Part shown: in pieces, positions 23,404-35,438 of the stretch
Position numbering within the stretch: position 1 is the stretch's first letter
How the letters are laid out: each line of letters starts with the position of its first letter
Assembly: GCA_036872755.1 (NCBI GenBank)
Contig: JAVHNS010000009.1
Coordinates: 1,364,001 to 1,428,000 of the forward strand
Direction: 5' to 3'
DNA from: Orbilia blumenaviensis
Taxonomy: Eukaryota; Ascomycota; Orbiliomycetes; Orbiliales; Orbiliaceae
Length of the DNA stretch: 64,000 nucleotides
The notes under the pieces: generated by a model
What the model was told of the DNA's origin: nothing
Databases searched by the model: none
The model's input: the letters and a program-made list of their open reading frames with translations, nothing else
Made by a program: the position numbers and the translations under genes

Positions 23404-25026
23404 ATAGTCCGTCTGATGACTCCTTTCCCTCTTTTTCTTGTATGTATTATTATGGTTTAGATTCAGAGGTGTTTGGTATTTTTTGCGTCTTATATATAGA
23501 GTTTTACTAGAAGTGAATAGAAGGCATGATTTCGTTGTGCTAAAGTCGAGAGCTGTCTATGTCGAACTACAGCACTGAAGTCAATTATATTTGCTGTGTA
23601 CCAACAGTTAGAAGCTTAATTTTGGCATGACAGAAAGCTGGCATAAATACGTTAATTTAGCATACTTATTACCATGAGACAAAACATAAGTGTGCTAAAT
23701 TAACGTATTTATGCCAGATTTCTATCATGCCAAAACCTCGCTTAAAGTTCAGTGTGTTTTGACCTCTTTTCTATGGTATAAATTCGCTCCTCTTTTGATA
23801 TCGATTCCGACCGGTGCAGTGAATAAGTCAATTTGATGGCTATTAGCCCCGTAGCCTAGTAAGTTTTCAGGGTTTTGGCTTTTTAACTTTCTGAATCGCG
23901 CGCCTGCACTAGCTTAGCCGTCTGTCTCGTGTGTGCCAGCTGCCGACTGAGGAACGACCCGTCGGATCCCGGCACGTGCAACGTGGGCCACGGTAACACG
24001 AGAGCTTTAAAAAGAGAGGCCTTAACCTGAGCTTGTGTAACCTAAATTCAACCTCCTCGTTCCCGAACATTCGAGCGCTCGCGCTCTCTTATTTTGAACA
24101 TTCCAAGGTGCTCGACGATGGATGTTTAACAACAATTCTACAAAGAGATCGCAGCCATCCGAATTGCATGATCTTTGCATGCTCACCTCCCCACCCACCA
24201 AAACTCATGGCCGCTGACAGCTGCTCATAATTGGCAAACCATGCATGCTCTTATCCTTAGACATGGATTCGGCTCTGCAGCCCGCTCAACAAAACCCCTC
24301 AGCCTCGCCACTTGACCCCTCAAAAGAATTGCGATTCCCCACAAGCACACACACGCTATCCCGCCATACAACCCCAGCCGTTTGAGAATACTGGGGGTAC
24401 TCAGATTTGCGGAAAACCAGAATTTGAAGGTATAGTTTTCAAAATCTTCTGCTTGGCGGTGGTGTTTTATATGTTACTTTTATATTCTGCAATTCCTGGA
24501 ACAAAAATTAGCCGTCGATTTGATGCAGAAAGTGCTTCTAGTTGCAGAAATGAAATCGCAGAAATCGGCTACAAATCCGAATACCCCTACTTATTCAAGA
24601 ACTAGTATACAAAGTTTTCAACGGCTCGATTCCAAATATAAGACACGATCGCTGATGGCTCTCGCCTGTGAATGAAGTTGGTTTGTGGGTCCTGACAACG
24701 CTAATGCAATGCATGTTAACTTGGCATGATTATTGAGCCTCTTTTCGAGCTCTTGGGTTCTAAAAACGATCCCGGAATTAGATTGCCTAGAAGTATGTAT
24801 ATATCGCTTGGACCCCGTTTTCAAGCTTGAATCGGGTGCTTGCTTTAGTCCTTTATTCTCGTCCTATTTTTTCGGAGGCTTGAAGGTTCAGAAATCCAAA
24901 AGACCTAAAACTCCTACATGTAATCTCTCCCTCTCTCCCCCCCCTCTCTCTCTATCTTTTTTTTTTTTTTTTTTGGAGGTTCACTAGGTTACGAGACTAA
25001 TTTAGCATTAGTGAGAAGCTCCCAAA
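23404..25026. other. Intergenic region with inverted repeat and poly-T tract
   Basis: About 1.6 kb. It contains the inverted repeat at 23620-23735 (listed separately), a GC-richer patch near 23900-24000, and short open frames that lack ATG starts or coding character. A (CT)n stretch followed by 18 T at 24957-24974 lies just before the surface-protein gene and is probably part of its promoter or 5' UTR. Confidence 0.5.
23620..23735. repeat. Near-perfect inverted repeat (hairpin or MITE-like element)
   Basis: Two 49-bp arms, 23620-23668 and 23687-23735, are reverse complements with only three mismatches, separated by an 18-base spacer. The outer ends read TTTTGGCATGA and TCATGCCAAAA. The hexamer GCTTAA lies directly left of the element (23614-23619) and again four bases beyond its right end (23740-23745), so a target-site duplication is possible but not clean. 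The element lies 217 bp after the stop of the third WGC-family gene. It holds no coding sequence. It could be a small non-autonomous transposon or a hairpin formed by a local inverted duplication. Confidence 0.85.
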
Positions 25027-26204
25027 ATGCAACACCTCAGACGACGTCTCCTAGTGTTGCCGTTAACCGCCCTAATCCAGCTGCAGCTCCTCGCCTCCTC
25101 TTTTTTCTCGACCGGCTTTGCGCAAAGTATCGACCCAAATTCTGTTCCGTTAGTGACTCGAAGTCTTTGGTGTGTACAAAGCTCGCAAGTTTGCGACTAT
25201 CTATGCGCCGGAGAAGCCAATACAAATTTTTGCAACATTTCCGATTTGACCTACCAATGCCTGTGTAATGACGGGTCAACGCCTGATCTCACACAGTATG
25301 CGTCGACTATTCCGTACTTTATCTGCGAGGAATCGCGGTCGCAATGTGTCCAAAGTACGTTTGTCTTTTCCCTTAAATCTTTTCTTCTTGTTATACCCTT
25401 TTCCTTTCATGTTGATGTGGCTTCGTTATCATTCCAATTTGAATTATGGCACAACCAACTACGCTAGATATGGGGAGTTTCAGCTAGCTAATTGCGTGTA
25501 AACATTGATTAATTCTGCTTATAGACAGCGCGGATGGACGCGAAGGCCAGTCGAACTGTGTCGCACAACAATGCGCCAGCGTGACCATAAACAGTATAAT
25601 AAACGTCATTCAAACCACTAGTATTAACGAAGTTCTTGAAACGCCCATCATCCAAGGTAGTTCCGAGGGAATCACGACTGCCCCCTGCTTGAGTACCGAT
25701 AGTTGCGATAGGACAATAGATGGTGGCGATGTCTCGACAGTCCCGTCTACGGAAACTGGGGCCTTTACGACATCATTGTCGGTGGCGGGCCCGGTGAGCA
25801 CGACACTGGGCACGACAACCCTCACTTCGGAGCAGCTACCGAGTGTTCAGGAAACGCTTGGAACTGGTCCAAGTGATCCCTCGCCTACTAGTCCCGGCGA
25901 GGGTGACGGAAGCGGCAGCGGCGGAAGTAAAGCTCTAAGTACAGGTGCTATAGCTGGCATAGCAGTGGGCCTGGGTGTCCCAGCCCTCCTAGTGCTTCTG
26001 TTCCTTGCATATAGATGGGGAGGAAGCCGTGCCCGGGACCCACCGGTCCTTGCACCAGCATTGGGGGAAAAGTACCCGCACGGTGGGAACGAGGTGTCTG
26101 GTGGTGGAGCAGACCCCGGGATTGCACATGGAGGTGAAGTTGGCGGAATCCAAGATGGGGGATACGGCGCTGGGACCCGGTGGAACTCAGCGAGGGGCTT
26201 CTGA
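25027..26204 (+). CDS. Cys-rich single-pass cell-surface protein (DUF7707-like)
   Basis: Two exons: 25027-25354 and 25525-26204; 335 aa. The intron is 170 bp (GTACGT...TATAG). The N-terminal signal peptide (about 1-32) is followed by a Cys-rich ectodomain of about 85 residues. Its spacing (WCVQSSQVCDYLC, then YQCLCNDG, TIPYFIC and NCVAQQCA) matches the fungal extracellular domain I know as DUF7707. A Ser/Thr/Gly-rich, probably O-glycosylated stalk follows to about residue 240. A clear membrane helix then comes (AIAGIAVGLGVPALLVLLFL), and a Gly-rich cytoplasmic tail of about 75 residues. The layout resembles that of fungal wall-stress sensors, but signalling is not shown. Confidence 0.8.
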
Positions 26205-26718
26205 AATTTCTTATATTGAGATCCGGATGCAAATTCTTGGAAACTTACCTACTTACCCGTTATAAACCCTCTACTTCAGTCCATATAAGTAGAACGACGA
26301 TACGCATCTACCGCCCGCCGCAATCCCCACCTCGATCCCATATCTTACCCCATCTCGATGCTGGGTTCCCTCGATCTCCAATATACACCTGCGATCGCTG
26401 CCCTGGCAGATCTCTCAAGACAAAGTTAATAAATATAACGTCTACCCCCAACATATATACAAAATAAACAATCATATATCCTCGGTATATGCATCATGCT
26501 ATATCAACGAACATCAAAACGGATGGTATCTGATCGGAGACACGAAATATTCACATAAACACAGAGGGAGGGGTATAAAACGCCCCCCGCCATCTCCCCC
26601 CGCCCCCTCTCTCCTTCTCCTCTTTTCCTTTCCCTCTCTTCTCTCCCCCGAGACTTCAGTTACTCCTAAGTGCCTTATCAAACTTTATAATATTAAATTT
26701 TGATCAAGATTTTTCACT
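26205..26718. other. Intergenic region with CT-rich promoter
   Basis: About 510 bp between two plus-strand genes. Bases 26577-26655 form a long pyrimidine-rich (C/T) tract, typical of highly expressed fungal promoters, with a TATAAA at about 26574. The tract probably belongs to the gene starting at 26719. Confidence 0.5.
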
Positions 26719-27924
26719 ATGGCTACAACTCAAGTTTCACCGGGTCTTAGTGCCCAACCCGCTCTCCCTGGCTACCTAAGGCCAACAATCGCCTCGTCAA
26801 TGCGCACCGTGTCCAAAAGCCAGACACTATCCACCGTCACTAAGCAGAAGACCATCAAGCCTGTCCAGCTTAGAGGCGGTGTCGTTCCAATTGGAACGAA
26901 GAAGGCAGTGGCCAAGGCCGGTGTCGCGGCGACATCTCGACAAACGCCAGCGACAAAAAGGACGGCAAAGACGACGAAGACGACGAAGACGACAAAGCCT
27001 ACCTTGCCAAAGGTACCAGTGGAGGGACCTAAGACAGCCCCTAGGAAGCTGGCCGACTTTTCGGTTAAGGAGGCGGCGACGATTACGACAACAGCCTCAC
27101 CAGAGGCACCAGTGGAGGGGCCCGAGACAGTCCCAAGGAAGCTGGTCGCTCTCTCGGCCACGACGGCAGAGACGACAACGACAGCGGCGACTACGACTAC
27201 GGCAACGGAGGAGCCAAAGTCACCGGCCGAGGGACCTGAGACAGCCCCGAGGACGCTAGGTGATCTTGTGGCTATCTTCACCAAGCGGAGTCAGACCGCA
27301 GGGGAGGAGAGGAAGACGAGAGGATTGGAGAAGTGGAGGCGGGTGTCAAGGGGGTTCCTGTCGGGACTGCCCAAGAAAGAGGAGAGGGAGCTGTATAGGA
27401 AGAGGTTCACGAATAGGGAGGGGCACTTTATGGTGCGGACTCCGAGGTTGAAGATGATTGAGGAAGTGGAGGAAGAGGAAGAGGAGGATAGTGATGATAC
27501 GATGGTGTGGGGAGTGTGGGAGGATTCTTCAGACGAGGAAGAGGAGGACGAGGAAGGGGATGAAGATGGTAATGGAGGGGAGGAAGAGGTGGGTGGGGCC
27601 GAAGAGGGAGGTGAGGCCGGGGAGGAGCAGGAAAGGGAGGGGGAGGAAAAGAAGGACGACCAGTTAGGGGAGGAAGGGGAGGAGAAGAATAACACGGTGA
27701 CTGAAGGTGGGGAGAACGAAGAGGCGGGGGAGGACGGCGAGGAAGAGGAGGGGGAGAAGGAGAAGCAGGTTGTGGAGGTGGAGGTGGAGGCCCAGGGCGA
27801 GGAAGAGGAGGGAGTCCTCATGGCGCGGATCGAGGCCATGGTGGACAGGAAGCTTCACGAGATGGAGGAGAGGATCATAGGCCGCCTCTCCTCCTTGCTC
27901 AGAGAGGGGATCCGCCAGATATAG
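26719..27924 (+). CDS. Highly acidic low-complexity protein, unknown function
   Basis: Single exon, 401 aa. The N-terminal 90 residues are basic and Thr/Lys-rich (for example a TAKTTKTTKTTKPT run). Three diverged repeats of about 38 residues follow, each with VEGPKTAPRKL-like cores at about residues 95-175. A basic segment (about 190-245, LEKWRRVSRGFLSGLPKKEE and on) is the only part that looks folded. Residues about 245-370 are almost entirely Glu, Asp and Gly. The last 40 residues form a likely helix with heptad-like Leu/Ile/Met spacing (coiled coil). No family recognised. The purine-rich strand bias of the acidic part gives long reverse-strand open frames that are shadows. A nuclear or chaperone-like role is guesswork. 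Confidence 0.7.
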   Translation: MATTQVSPGLSAQPALPGYLRPTIASSMRTVSKSQTLSTVTKQKTIKPVQLRGGVVPIGTKKAVAKAGVAATSRQTPATKRTAKTTKTTKTTKPTLPKVPVEGPKTAPRKLADFSVKEAATITTTASPEAPVEGPETVPRKLVALSATTAETTTTAATTTTATEEPKSPAEGPETAPRTLGDLVAIFTKRSQTAGEERKTRGLEKWRRVSRGFLSGLPKKEERELYRKRFTNREGHFMVRTPRLKMIEEVEEEEEEDSDDTMVWGVWEDSSDEEEEDEEGDEDGNGGEEEVGGAEEGGEAGEEQEREGEEKKDDQLGEEGEEKNNTVTEGGENEEAGEDGEEEEGEKEKQVVEVEVEAQGEEEEGVLMARIEAMVDRKLHEMEERIIGRLSSLLREGIRQI

Positions 27925-29330
27925 GTCCCCATCGAGAAGGTGGTCGTGGTCACCGCCCTCGTCTTCGTCCCCGTCCAGACGGACTTCAAAGGTTACAGAG
28001 CAAAGGAATCAGAGTAAGTATTTGACCTACCTCCTTTCCTCTACTGTAACAATACGAACAATTAAAGTTAAAATAGGGCTTAAGTACTTAGGTATCCAGG
28101 AATGGTGGAGGCGCCGGCCTCAAAAAACCCAACTTCCGGCAGCCTCGAGGCATCGGCTGCTCTCCCGGGGCAGAAACAAAGAAACCTTTCCACCGCCCCG
28201 ACTCAAGGCAGCCGACAGCCGCCTTTTTATTAAGAAACAAAAAAAAAAAAAAAACCATATTTATCCTCTTTTCTCTCATTCCTCCTTCACAAAGCCATCC
28301 ACCCACCCACTGATGTGCCAGCGCTCTACTACTATGTCCTATGACGGCACGGACATACCAAATAATCCCCTTGCCGGACCACGGCGACTTTCTCCCCATC
28401 CCACTACATCTATGTGGACTTTCATCTTAGATTTCTCTATTTGTGTTTTTGGATACCCGATCTGATGCGGCGTTGGCGGGCGTCATGACATGGCGTTTGA
28501 AATTTTGAGTAAATACATGCATGTAATACCTATATACTTGAATACAGTACAGTACCAGCTATAATAACTATATGTTTGGTTTTCACGCAGTTTCTTGACT
28601 CCGAATATTGTCTCTACCAGCGCGATCCCCTACACCTACCTAGCAACCTATGCCCTATAGCATTTCGAGAGCATATCCTCCACAAAGGAATCTGTTCAAT
28701 TCATGTGCGCATAGTTATAACGTATATGTCGCTGTAGTATACCCTTTCCGAATTGAATGGCGGGAATATTCGTGACCCCGCACACAATATCGCCGAGATT
28801 AGCTCCCGCAAATGTGCTGTCCATCACCAAACTTCCTGACACCCTTGGATTTCCATGCACCTGCTCTGCGACCAAAAAAATTTCGCACCGTTATGAGTCA
28901 ATGGATTCTTGTCAAAAGTTGAGGATTGGCCAATTAAAGGTATACACTCCATGCACAGTTTGACTGCGACAGGAATTTTGCGGTAGTGCTGTTTAGCGAT
29001 ACGATAGAAAGGCTTGCAGCTATAAACGCGCGAGGCTTGGAGTTCCAAATTTACAAAGCTATGCGATGTCCGTTTATGAGTCCACGCTTAGCTAGCATTC
29101 TCAGATAATACAAGTGTTCGAGCTTACAGGAGAAGTTAACTTCTGCTTCGAAACCCGGACAGCGCGCGTCTTCTCGTCCGCTTCTTCAATATATAAACTA
29201 TATCTAATTACCCACACTCGTTTTACAAATTGAAATCAGACCTTATATCAATCGTTTAAACTCGCAATCCTAAGCTAATTACCTAAGTAGTAACGAGGCT
29301 ACAACCACGGCTGTCATTTTCGGCATAGAC
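27925..29330. other. Intergenic region
   Basis: About 1.4 kb. It has a 17-base A run near 28238-28254 and an otherwise mixed composition. Open frames present are short and without motifs. The right end, from about 29150, is probably the promoter of the multi-exon gene at 29331. Confidence 0.45.
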
Positions 29331-32300
29331 ATGTTGCATTATCAAACACCAGACGGAACATCTCTCTCCCGACTGGAGACTCAAGCCAAAAACAGTCAGG
29401 AATTAGAAGGGTCTAAACTTACGAAACCAAATAATGACGCCCAGCAAGAAAACTTACCGTTTATTTCGAATACGCTCGGCTCGGCTCAGCCATTGGGGGA
29501 ACCGTCCGCCCAGGCGCTAGTGACCAGAAGAGCTAGAAGCCGAGTAGGCCATATGCATTGGTCAAAATATATCCTTGATACCGATGGGCCCATTGCGGAC
29601 ACGGAACAGCCCGATGATTCTCAATACGTACGTGATTTATCATTCGCTAAATGGCGCCCGCATCTATGAAAATGGGTACCCTGAATATTATAAATATGAT
29701 GATCCTACAAACATGGATGAAATCTGCCTAACATAGTGGATAACGAACTTCAGGAACGGGAAAGAAAACGCGCGGCGTATGAAGCAGAAATGGCCTTCAG
29801 GTCTAGGGCTGTGGTGGGACCTGATCGGGCGAAAAGGCGTGATAGAAAGGTAGTAATACATAGCATCGAATATACCCCTAGGTACCCTCGATCTCACCTA
29901 GAGTCGACTAGGGTCTTGCATGATACGATCTGTCTGCTTACGCCGTGTATTTTTTTCTATGCTAGGACCGTCATGGAATAACTAATAAGGCAAAGACCCG
30001 AGACCAAGGATCTCGTGAGTCAGCTCGCATCTCGCTCGGAATACCTGGTACACGGTCAAAAGGAAGAATACCAGAGACTACATTGTCGGGAAAAAAGAGA
30101 AGAGCTACTCTGCCAAGTGACAGGGCACAAAGCTTCAGCCCTCCTGCATATACCTCTGTTCAACGACGAGATGAAGAGATTGCTATTGCCGGTGCTAGAG
30201 CTTCCCTTGATCAGGCGAAGTCTCATGATAAACCTTCCATGCTTTTACCAACAAATACATCGTTTGTGGCAGATATCGAGGCCGCCAGCTCCGGAATATT
30301 TGTCGACTCAAGGAGCCAAGCCTTTCGAGCTGTTCCAACAGGTCCCACGCCTGGGCCTGCTGTGGTCTCAAACTCACAGCCCGGCGTTGAGAGCTCGGGG
30401 GCAGGTAAAACTATAGGAACTCAAGAAGTAGATAGTGCTGAGGCATCCAGCTTCGACTCATTCAAATCCTGTTTTGATCAGATAAACTCCAATAGCCAGG
30501 GCCGTATAGAGTTGTTGGAGGCTCCCGTTATCGCATCAAACTCCAAAGCCATTACGATCTGGCCCGAATGGTAAGTCGCTCCAGTATCAAGCCTTTCTTG
30601 ATTAATATTCTAGCTTCTTATACGAAGTACTATCCATGCATCACTTCATCTAAAATGCCAGAGATGCTGATATTTATATTGAGAGCTACGAAATAGCTTT
30701 ACAACAACATCACAGCCGTCCAGCCCTATAGATGAAGCATACTACTCACAACCATTAACAATACCCACACCCGAGTGTCCAAAAAACAATGAAGATGAAG
30801 TTCACCCGCAAGATGAAAGGGTAGAAAGCGGAAATGATCCGACCGAAAAGGATCATCCGAGTCCCCATTTACCACCGCAACCTAGAATCAATAGTCCCAG
30901 ATCTCCAGCTTCACCAATTGACGACCAGCCATTAGTTCCAGACGAAGGTAATATTAAGGAGCATAGAGAGCGAGAAAACAGGAACGGAAATGGCAGAGGA
31001 CTTTACTATTTAATCCGTCGCCTCCAACTTCAAAACTATATCTTATACTCGCGGTCTCGAACAAAATTGCTACCCAGGGGGGCAGTAGCTTCCAGCAATT
31101 TCCAGATTTCCTCGAATGAGATGTCTGGAAATCCGATGAGCAGCAGCGGTGAGAACAGCACAGGAAAATCGAGTGATAATAGTGACGGCTTTGAAGGAAC
31201 AAGATTTGGGCGTATCAACAAAGGAGATAGAAGCGGCGGCAATTCGGGAAAGCGTCAAAGGGACCAATCTGACGACGATGACGAGGAAGGTGGACGCGGC
31301 AATAATCAAAAACGGAAACCCGACGTATCAGGCTCATCAAACATATATCACTTAGCGTGTCCACTTGCCAAAGGGGACCCAAAGACCTATGGCGATTGCA
31401 AGCTGATCCACAGGAAAGATCTTTCCGGCATTAAGTGAGTTTACTGTCGTCACGCTACGCATTTACTCGCTTGACTTTAATTGGATCTTTATTGACCTGG
31501 AGAACGATAATATGTCTTAGAGAACACCTAAAGCGCATGCACAGGATCTATGATCCGCTACCTAAGAACATTCGCGATTCAAAGAGCTGGGGCCAAATAT
31601 TTCGTATCTGTAACCCTGATTGGGACTCTGAGACCCCCGTTCCCAGTGAATGTAAGGCGCTATGACCCCAAACTCTAAGCCATGACTTCCAAGCTAACTT
31701 TTGAAGATTTTTGCACTGATGGCAATGAAAATCGAATCTTAGTTCGATCGGGAGAAAGTGGTAACAAGCCGGAGAAAGCCACGAAAAGAACTAGAATTGA
31801 CCCCGCGACTACCACACTGATAAATGGTCTCGCCGGGGAATCTGAACTCCCAAGAAATAGACCTCGGCGCTCGGAGACGAATATAAACGACAATCATGTT
31901 GCCACTCTAGACTTACAGTCCTTTCTCCCATCAGAGGACGGCGCCTATATTGACATAACTGACTTTTCCTCGCAACCTGGCGCCGGGCCCGACGAGATTT
32001 ACAAGCTAAAACCATTGGTGTTCAGCCCCTCTATTGGGTTTACCGACAGTGAACTAAAAGAACTGTTAGAGTTTCCCTATGATCAGTTTACGAAGGGTTT
32101 GGAAAGAATAGGCCTCGAGCTTGCAGGAAACTCAAATGTCGCCGCTGAACCGAACGCGACCACTATACCTAGTATAACCAAACCACAGCCCTCACCACAA
32201 GATATTAACAGAGCTGCCATTATATCTCCTTCTCTAATTCCTCCTCCAATTCCACAAGCGGAAGCTAGTGAAGGCCTTGAGCACTCCGCATTAGGTGTAG

Positions 32301-32689
32301 CCAAAGGGACAACTTTTATCAACATAGAAAATCTACAGCCTAAGGTGACGTTGCCTAGTTACAAATATTGCCTCATTGTCGCTAGGAGGCAAATCAGGTC
32401 GGGACCTATGGAAAGCCCGACCCCGAAAAAATTCTTATTCAATAGTTATGATAATTTCAGCGTTAATTTTGAGCTCTGGTTGCATGGAAACTTCACGGAC
32501 CCGATGTTTTCGTGGGATACCATGGAAATCACTGGAGCGGATTATAAGGCAGATCCGGACATGAGAGTAAGATATTCAAATCCAGAAGATGTTGCCGCGG
32601 AAGTGGAGATGTGGCATGTGCGTACCCAGACGACAAGTGCGGCTGTATACCTTGTTGCGAAAGATAAAAGCAAGGCAATAGCATTTTAG
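29331..32689 (+). CDS. Fungal degenerate C2H2-type protein, multi-exon
   Basis: Proposed exons: 29331-29627, 29754-29849, 29966-30570, 30697-31434, 31521-31651, 31707-32689; 949 aa. The first 550 residues are Ser/Pro/charged and look disordered. At about 550-630 lies the module common in Pezizomycotina: H-L-A-C-P-L-A-K-x-D-P, a second Cys, then GIKEHLKRMH. After it comes SKSWGQIFRICNPDW and, across the last 55-bp intron, VPSEY, which matches the W-x-x-(I/L)-(Y/F)-x-(I/L) ... PSPY end of the module. The second Cys-Pro-x-Cys/His finger usually lying between them is absent. The acceptor of exon 4 is ambiguous (30697 or 30724). A further in-frame 138-bp intron at 30948-31085 is possible. A short extra 3' exon past 32689 cannot be excluded. 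DNA binding is often assumed for the family but not shown. Confidence 0.65.
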
Positions 32690-33888
32690 TAAGTACGAAA
32701 CATCCGGAGCCTTACACTATTAAAGCTATTATATTAAGAAAACTTTGGATCCAGGATATGTTGGCGAGTGCACAGCAAATATATCTATCTTTGCTCCGGT
32801 AAGTAGGTATTAATCTGCTAACTATAGGTTAACAGACCATTCGGAAATATGATGCTTCCAACGCGACCTCTGGGCAGACACAGATATTAAAGGCTTGCAG
32901 CCAGTATGGGTTGCATTTCGTTAATTATATTGTCTGTCGTAAAACGGTGCGTTGGCACAGCGCCTCGACTAGTCGAAACTACACTATTAAATTTCTATAA
33001 TAAATTGATTCAATTAGCTAAAACGTATTTTCTCCGAGTTTTTCCATTTCCTACGAACGAGGGTGCCGAAGCTCCAAGTTTCATAGATACAAGCTTTTAA
33101 CCCTTGTTGTTTCCATCTTGGCGGATCTTGGGTATACATATAGCTCGCGTGATTTCGAGCTAATAACCGCCCTTGTCTTGTTTCGGTCGACCTTGAGTCC
33201 GATATCAAAGATAAAGAATCGTAATGTCATATGATCATGGCGAGAAATATGCAACAAAGGTTTGAAAATGCCTATATTCCGAACGCAATCCCCTCTTATG
33301 CAAGATCATAAGACAGAAATGCCATGACGGAACCCGCACCGATAAATTTCCCCATGCTCTGAAACCCCACTGGAAAATACTGGGAGGGCCGAAAATTTGA
33401 ACCGCCATGCGCCCTCGAGGAAATGCCTTTGGAATAGTTGGGATGAATTAATCCTGGTCGGTCCCACACATATCTGCACATTGCACGGCTCCGACGAGTT
33501 AAGCGACCTGGTTGAGATAAGGCGAATACGACAAATACAACAGGGTTGCCCGCATTAGAGACTTTCAACGGTAGTTTAGGTCCACCGGCCCGATATACAA
33601 CCTCCCAGCCGAATTTACCAGGCCCTGTGGATCATGCAATCCCTACTGCAGTTATAGTAGTGAGTGTTATGACAAGCGTGTGGGTGCATATATATATACA
33701 TATAGAGAGACCCATGATATTCACCACTGAATACAATTTGATGTGATTCTTAAGTAATTTTATCATAGCCATAGCTACCTATACAATAGCATCTATATAC
33801 GTAATTTTTTTCAATTTTGGGAGGACACGAATTCAATACTATTTCAAAATCTCATCCTTTAATATTTCTGAGACCTCGAATACCCAAG
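32690..33888. other. Intergenic region upstream of the GH7 gene
   Basis: About 1.2 kb. Bases 32690-32830 might hold a last small exon of the preceding gene (a frame that could be spliced in near 32727), but the evidence is weak. A TA-rich run at about 33688-33712 lies about 180 bp before the GH7 start and may contain its TATA element. Nothing else recognised. Confidence 0.45.
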
Positions 33889-35438
33889 ATGGCGTTTAAG
33901 TATGCTTATAAATTGTCCCTTACAACCTTCCTTCTATCTCGCCTTTCCGTCGCTCAAGTACCCGGCACAAACCCACCAGAGGTTCACCCGAAGCTTCCAA
34001 CCTACAAATGTACAAGAGTTGCTGGCTGCGTCAAGCAGGATACATCCGTAGTTCTCGACTGGGTCTTCCGCTCAATTCACACAGTTTCGACTAACGAGCC
34101 CTGCAAAACCGCCTGGGGAGTTGACAGAACCATTTGTCCCGATCAATTAACCTGCTCTAAAAGATGTGTGGTCGAAGGCATGGACTACTACGCCGCAGGC
34201 GTCTCAACTTCTGGGGACGCTTTGACACTTTATCAATATAACCGAGGGGGCACGGATGCTGGTTCTCCACGAGTCTATCTTCTAGGACCTGATGGCAACT
34301 ACGTGCTGTTTAACCTTAATGGACAGGAGATCTCATTTGATGTTGATCTTTCGGAACTGCCGTGTGGCGAGAACGGGGCTTTGTATCTTTCTGAAATGCA
34401 AGCGGATGGTGGAAGGAGCACACTCAACCCCGGCGGTGCGAACTATGGCTCTGGATACTGCGATGCTCAATGCCCTTATCAGACTTGGAAGAATGGAAAC
34501 TTGGATGCTGCTGGGCCGTATTGTTGTAACGAGATGGATGTATGAGTTTCCTTTCCCTATGATAGCCCCTTTATATACCTAAGCAGCTAACAGAGTCACG
34601 TCTATACTCCTTATAGATACTCGAGGCTAACTCGAGAGCCTCTCAATTTGCCCCACACGCCTGCGCTGGCAACGATTGCGACAAAACCGGCTGTCCATTC
34701 AATCCATACGCTCGCGGCTACAAAAACTACTGGGGTCCCGGCATGACTGTCGACACCACCCAGCCTATTAGAGTCCTCACTCAATTCATTACCGATGATG
34801 GGTCCCCACACGGAACTCTATCCATCATCCGTAGGAAGTATATCCAGAACGGCCAGGTAATTGCCAGCGCTTCCGCTAGTGGCGATGAAATCCGCTCAGA
34901 TGGATGTCTTACCGGTGAAGAAGTTGGCGGGTTCGCGACTATGACGAAGTCATTCGAACGTGGTATGGTGCTTGCCTTCAGTATCTGGAATGATCCCGGT
35001 CAATATATGCATTGGTTGGACAGCGGGGACAATGGCCCTTGTAGCGCTACGGAAGGAGCGCCATCTTATATTCAAGCGAACTATCCAAACGCCAGGGTTA
35101 TCTTCTCCAAGATCCGCTGGGGAGAGCTTGATTCCACGACGTCGAATACGAATCCGATTACTACCACATCAACCACGGCTTCGGGGCGACTTACCACTAA
35201 GCTCAGTTCTACCCTTTCAACGACTTCTCGTTAGTACACCTTACCCGTTTCTGCTTTATTACTATATACTTGGTTTCAAAACTGACTCGTATTCATCCTA
35301 GGCGCCACAACGACCGCAAATACGGATTTTCAAAGTCAATGGAGCCAGTGCTACGGAATCGGATACACTGGTCCAACTCGGTGCGCAAGTGGATACACAT
35401 GTTCAACGCTGAATCCATACTATGGGCAGTGCTTGTAA
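33889..35438 (+). CDS. GH7 endoglucanase with C-terminal CBM1
   Basis: Three exons: 33889-34539, 34617-35229, 35302-35438; 466 aa. Cleaves internal beta-1,4 bonds of cellulose outside the cell. The chosen ATG (not an in-frame one 24 codons upstream) begins a clear signal peptide, [22 protein letters not shown]. The catalytic domain shows the retaining-enzyme motif E215-x-D217-x-x-E220 (EMDILE), split by intron 1. The segment [20 protein letters not shown] and the short substrate loops fit the endoglucanase (EG I) type rather than cellobiohydrolase I. A Ser/Thr linker (about 390-430) leads to a fungal CBM1 of about 36 residues in exon 3, with the aromatic and Cys pattern [18 protein letters not shown] and YYGQCL. 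Intron 2 must be spliced to reach the CBM1; without it the protein stops at the linker. Confidence 0.95.

Noticed and set aside
24312..24605. Open frame with a hydrophobic segment (97 codons)
   Set aside because: It starts at TTG rather than ATG, has no signal for splicing or a family motif, and its composition matches the surrounding spacer.
27291..27839. Ser/Pro-rich 182-codon reverse frame opposite the acidic gene
   Set aside because: It is the mirror of Glu/Asp codons on the other strand; the plus-strand frame explains it.
33817..33888. Upstream in-frame ATG of the GH7 gene
   Set aside because: Starting there would bury the signal peptide behind 24 polar residues; the ATG at 33889 gives a normal secretion signal.
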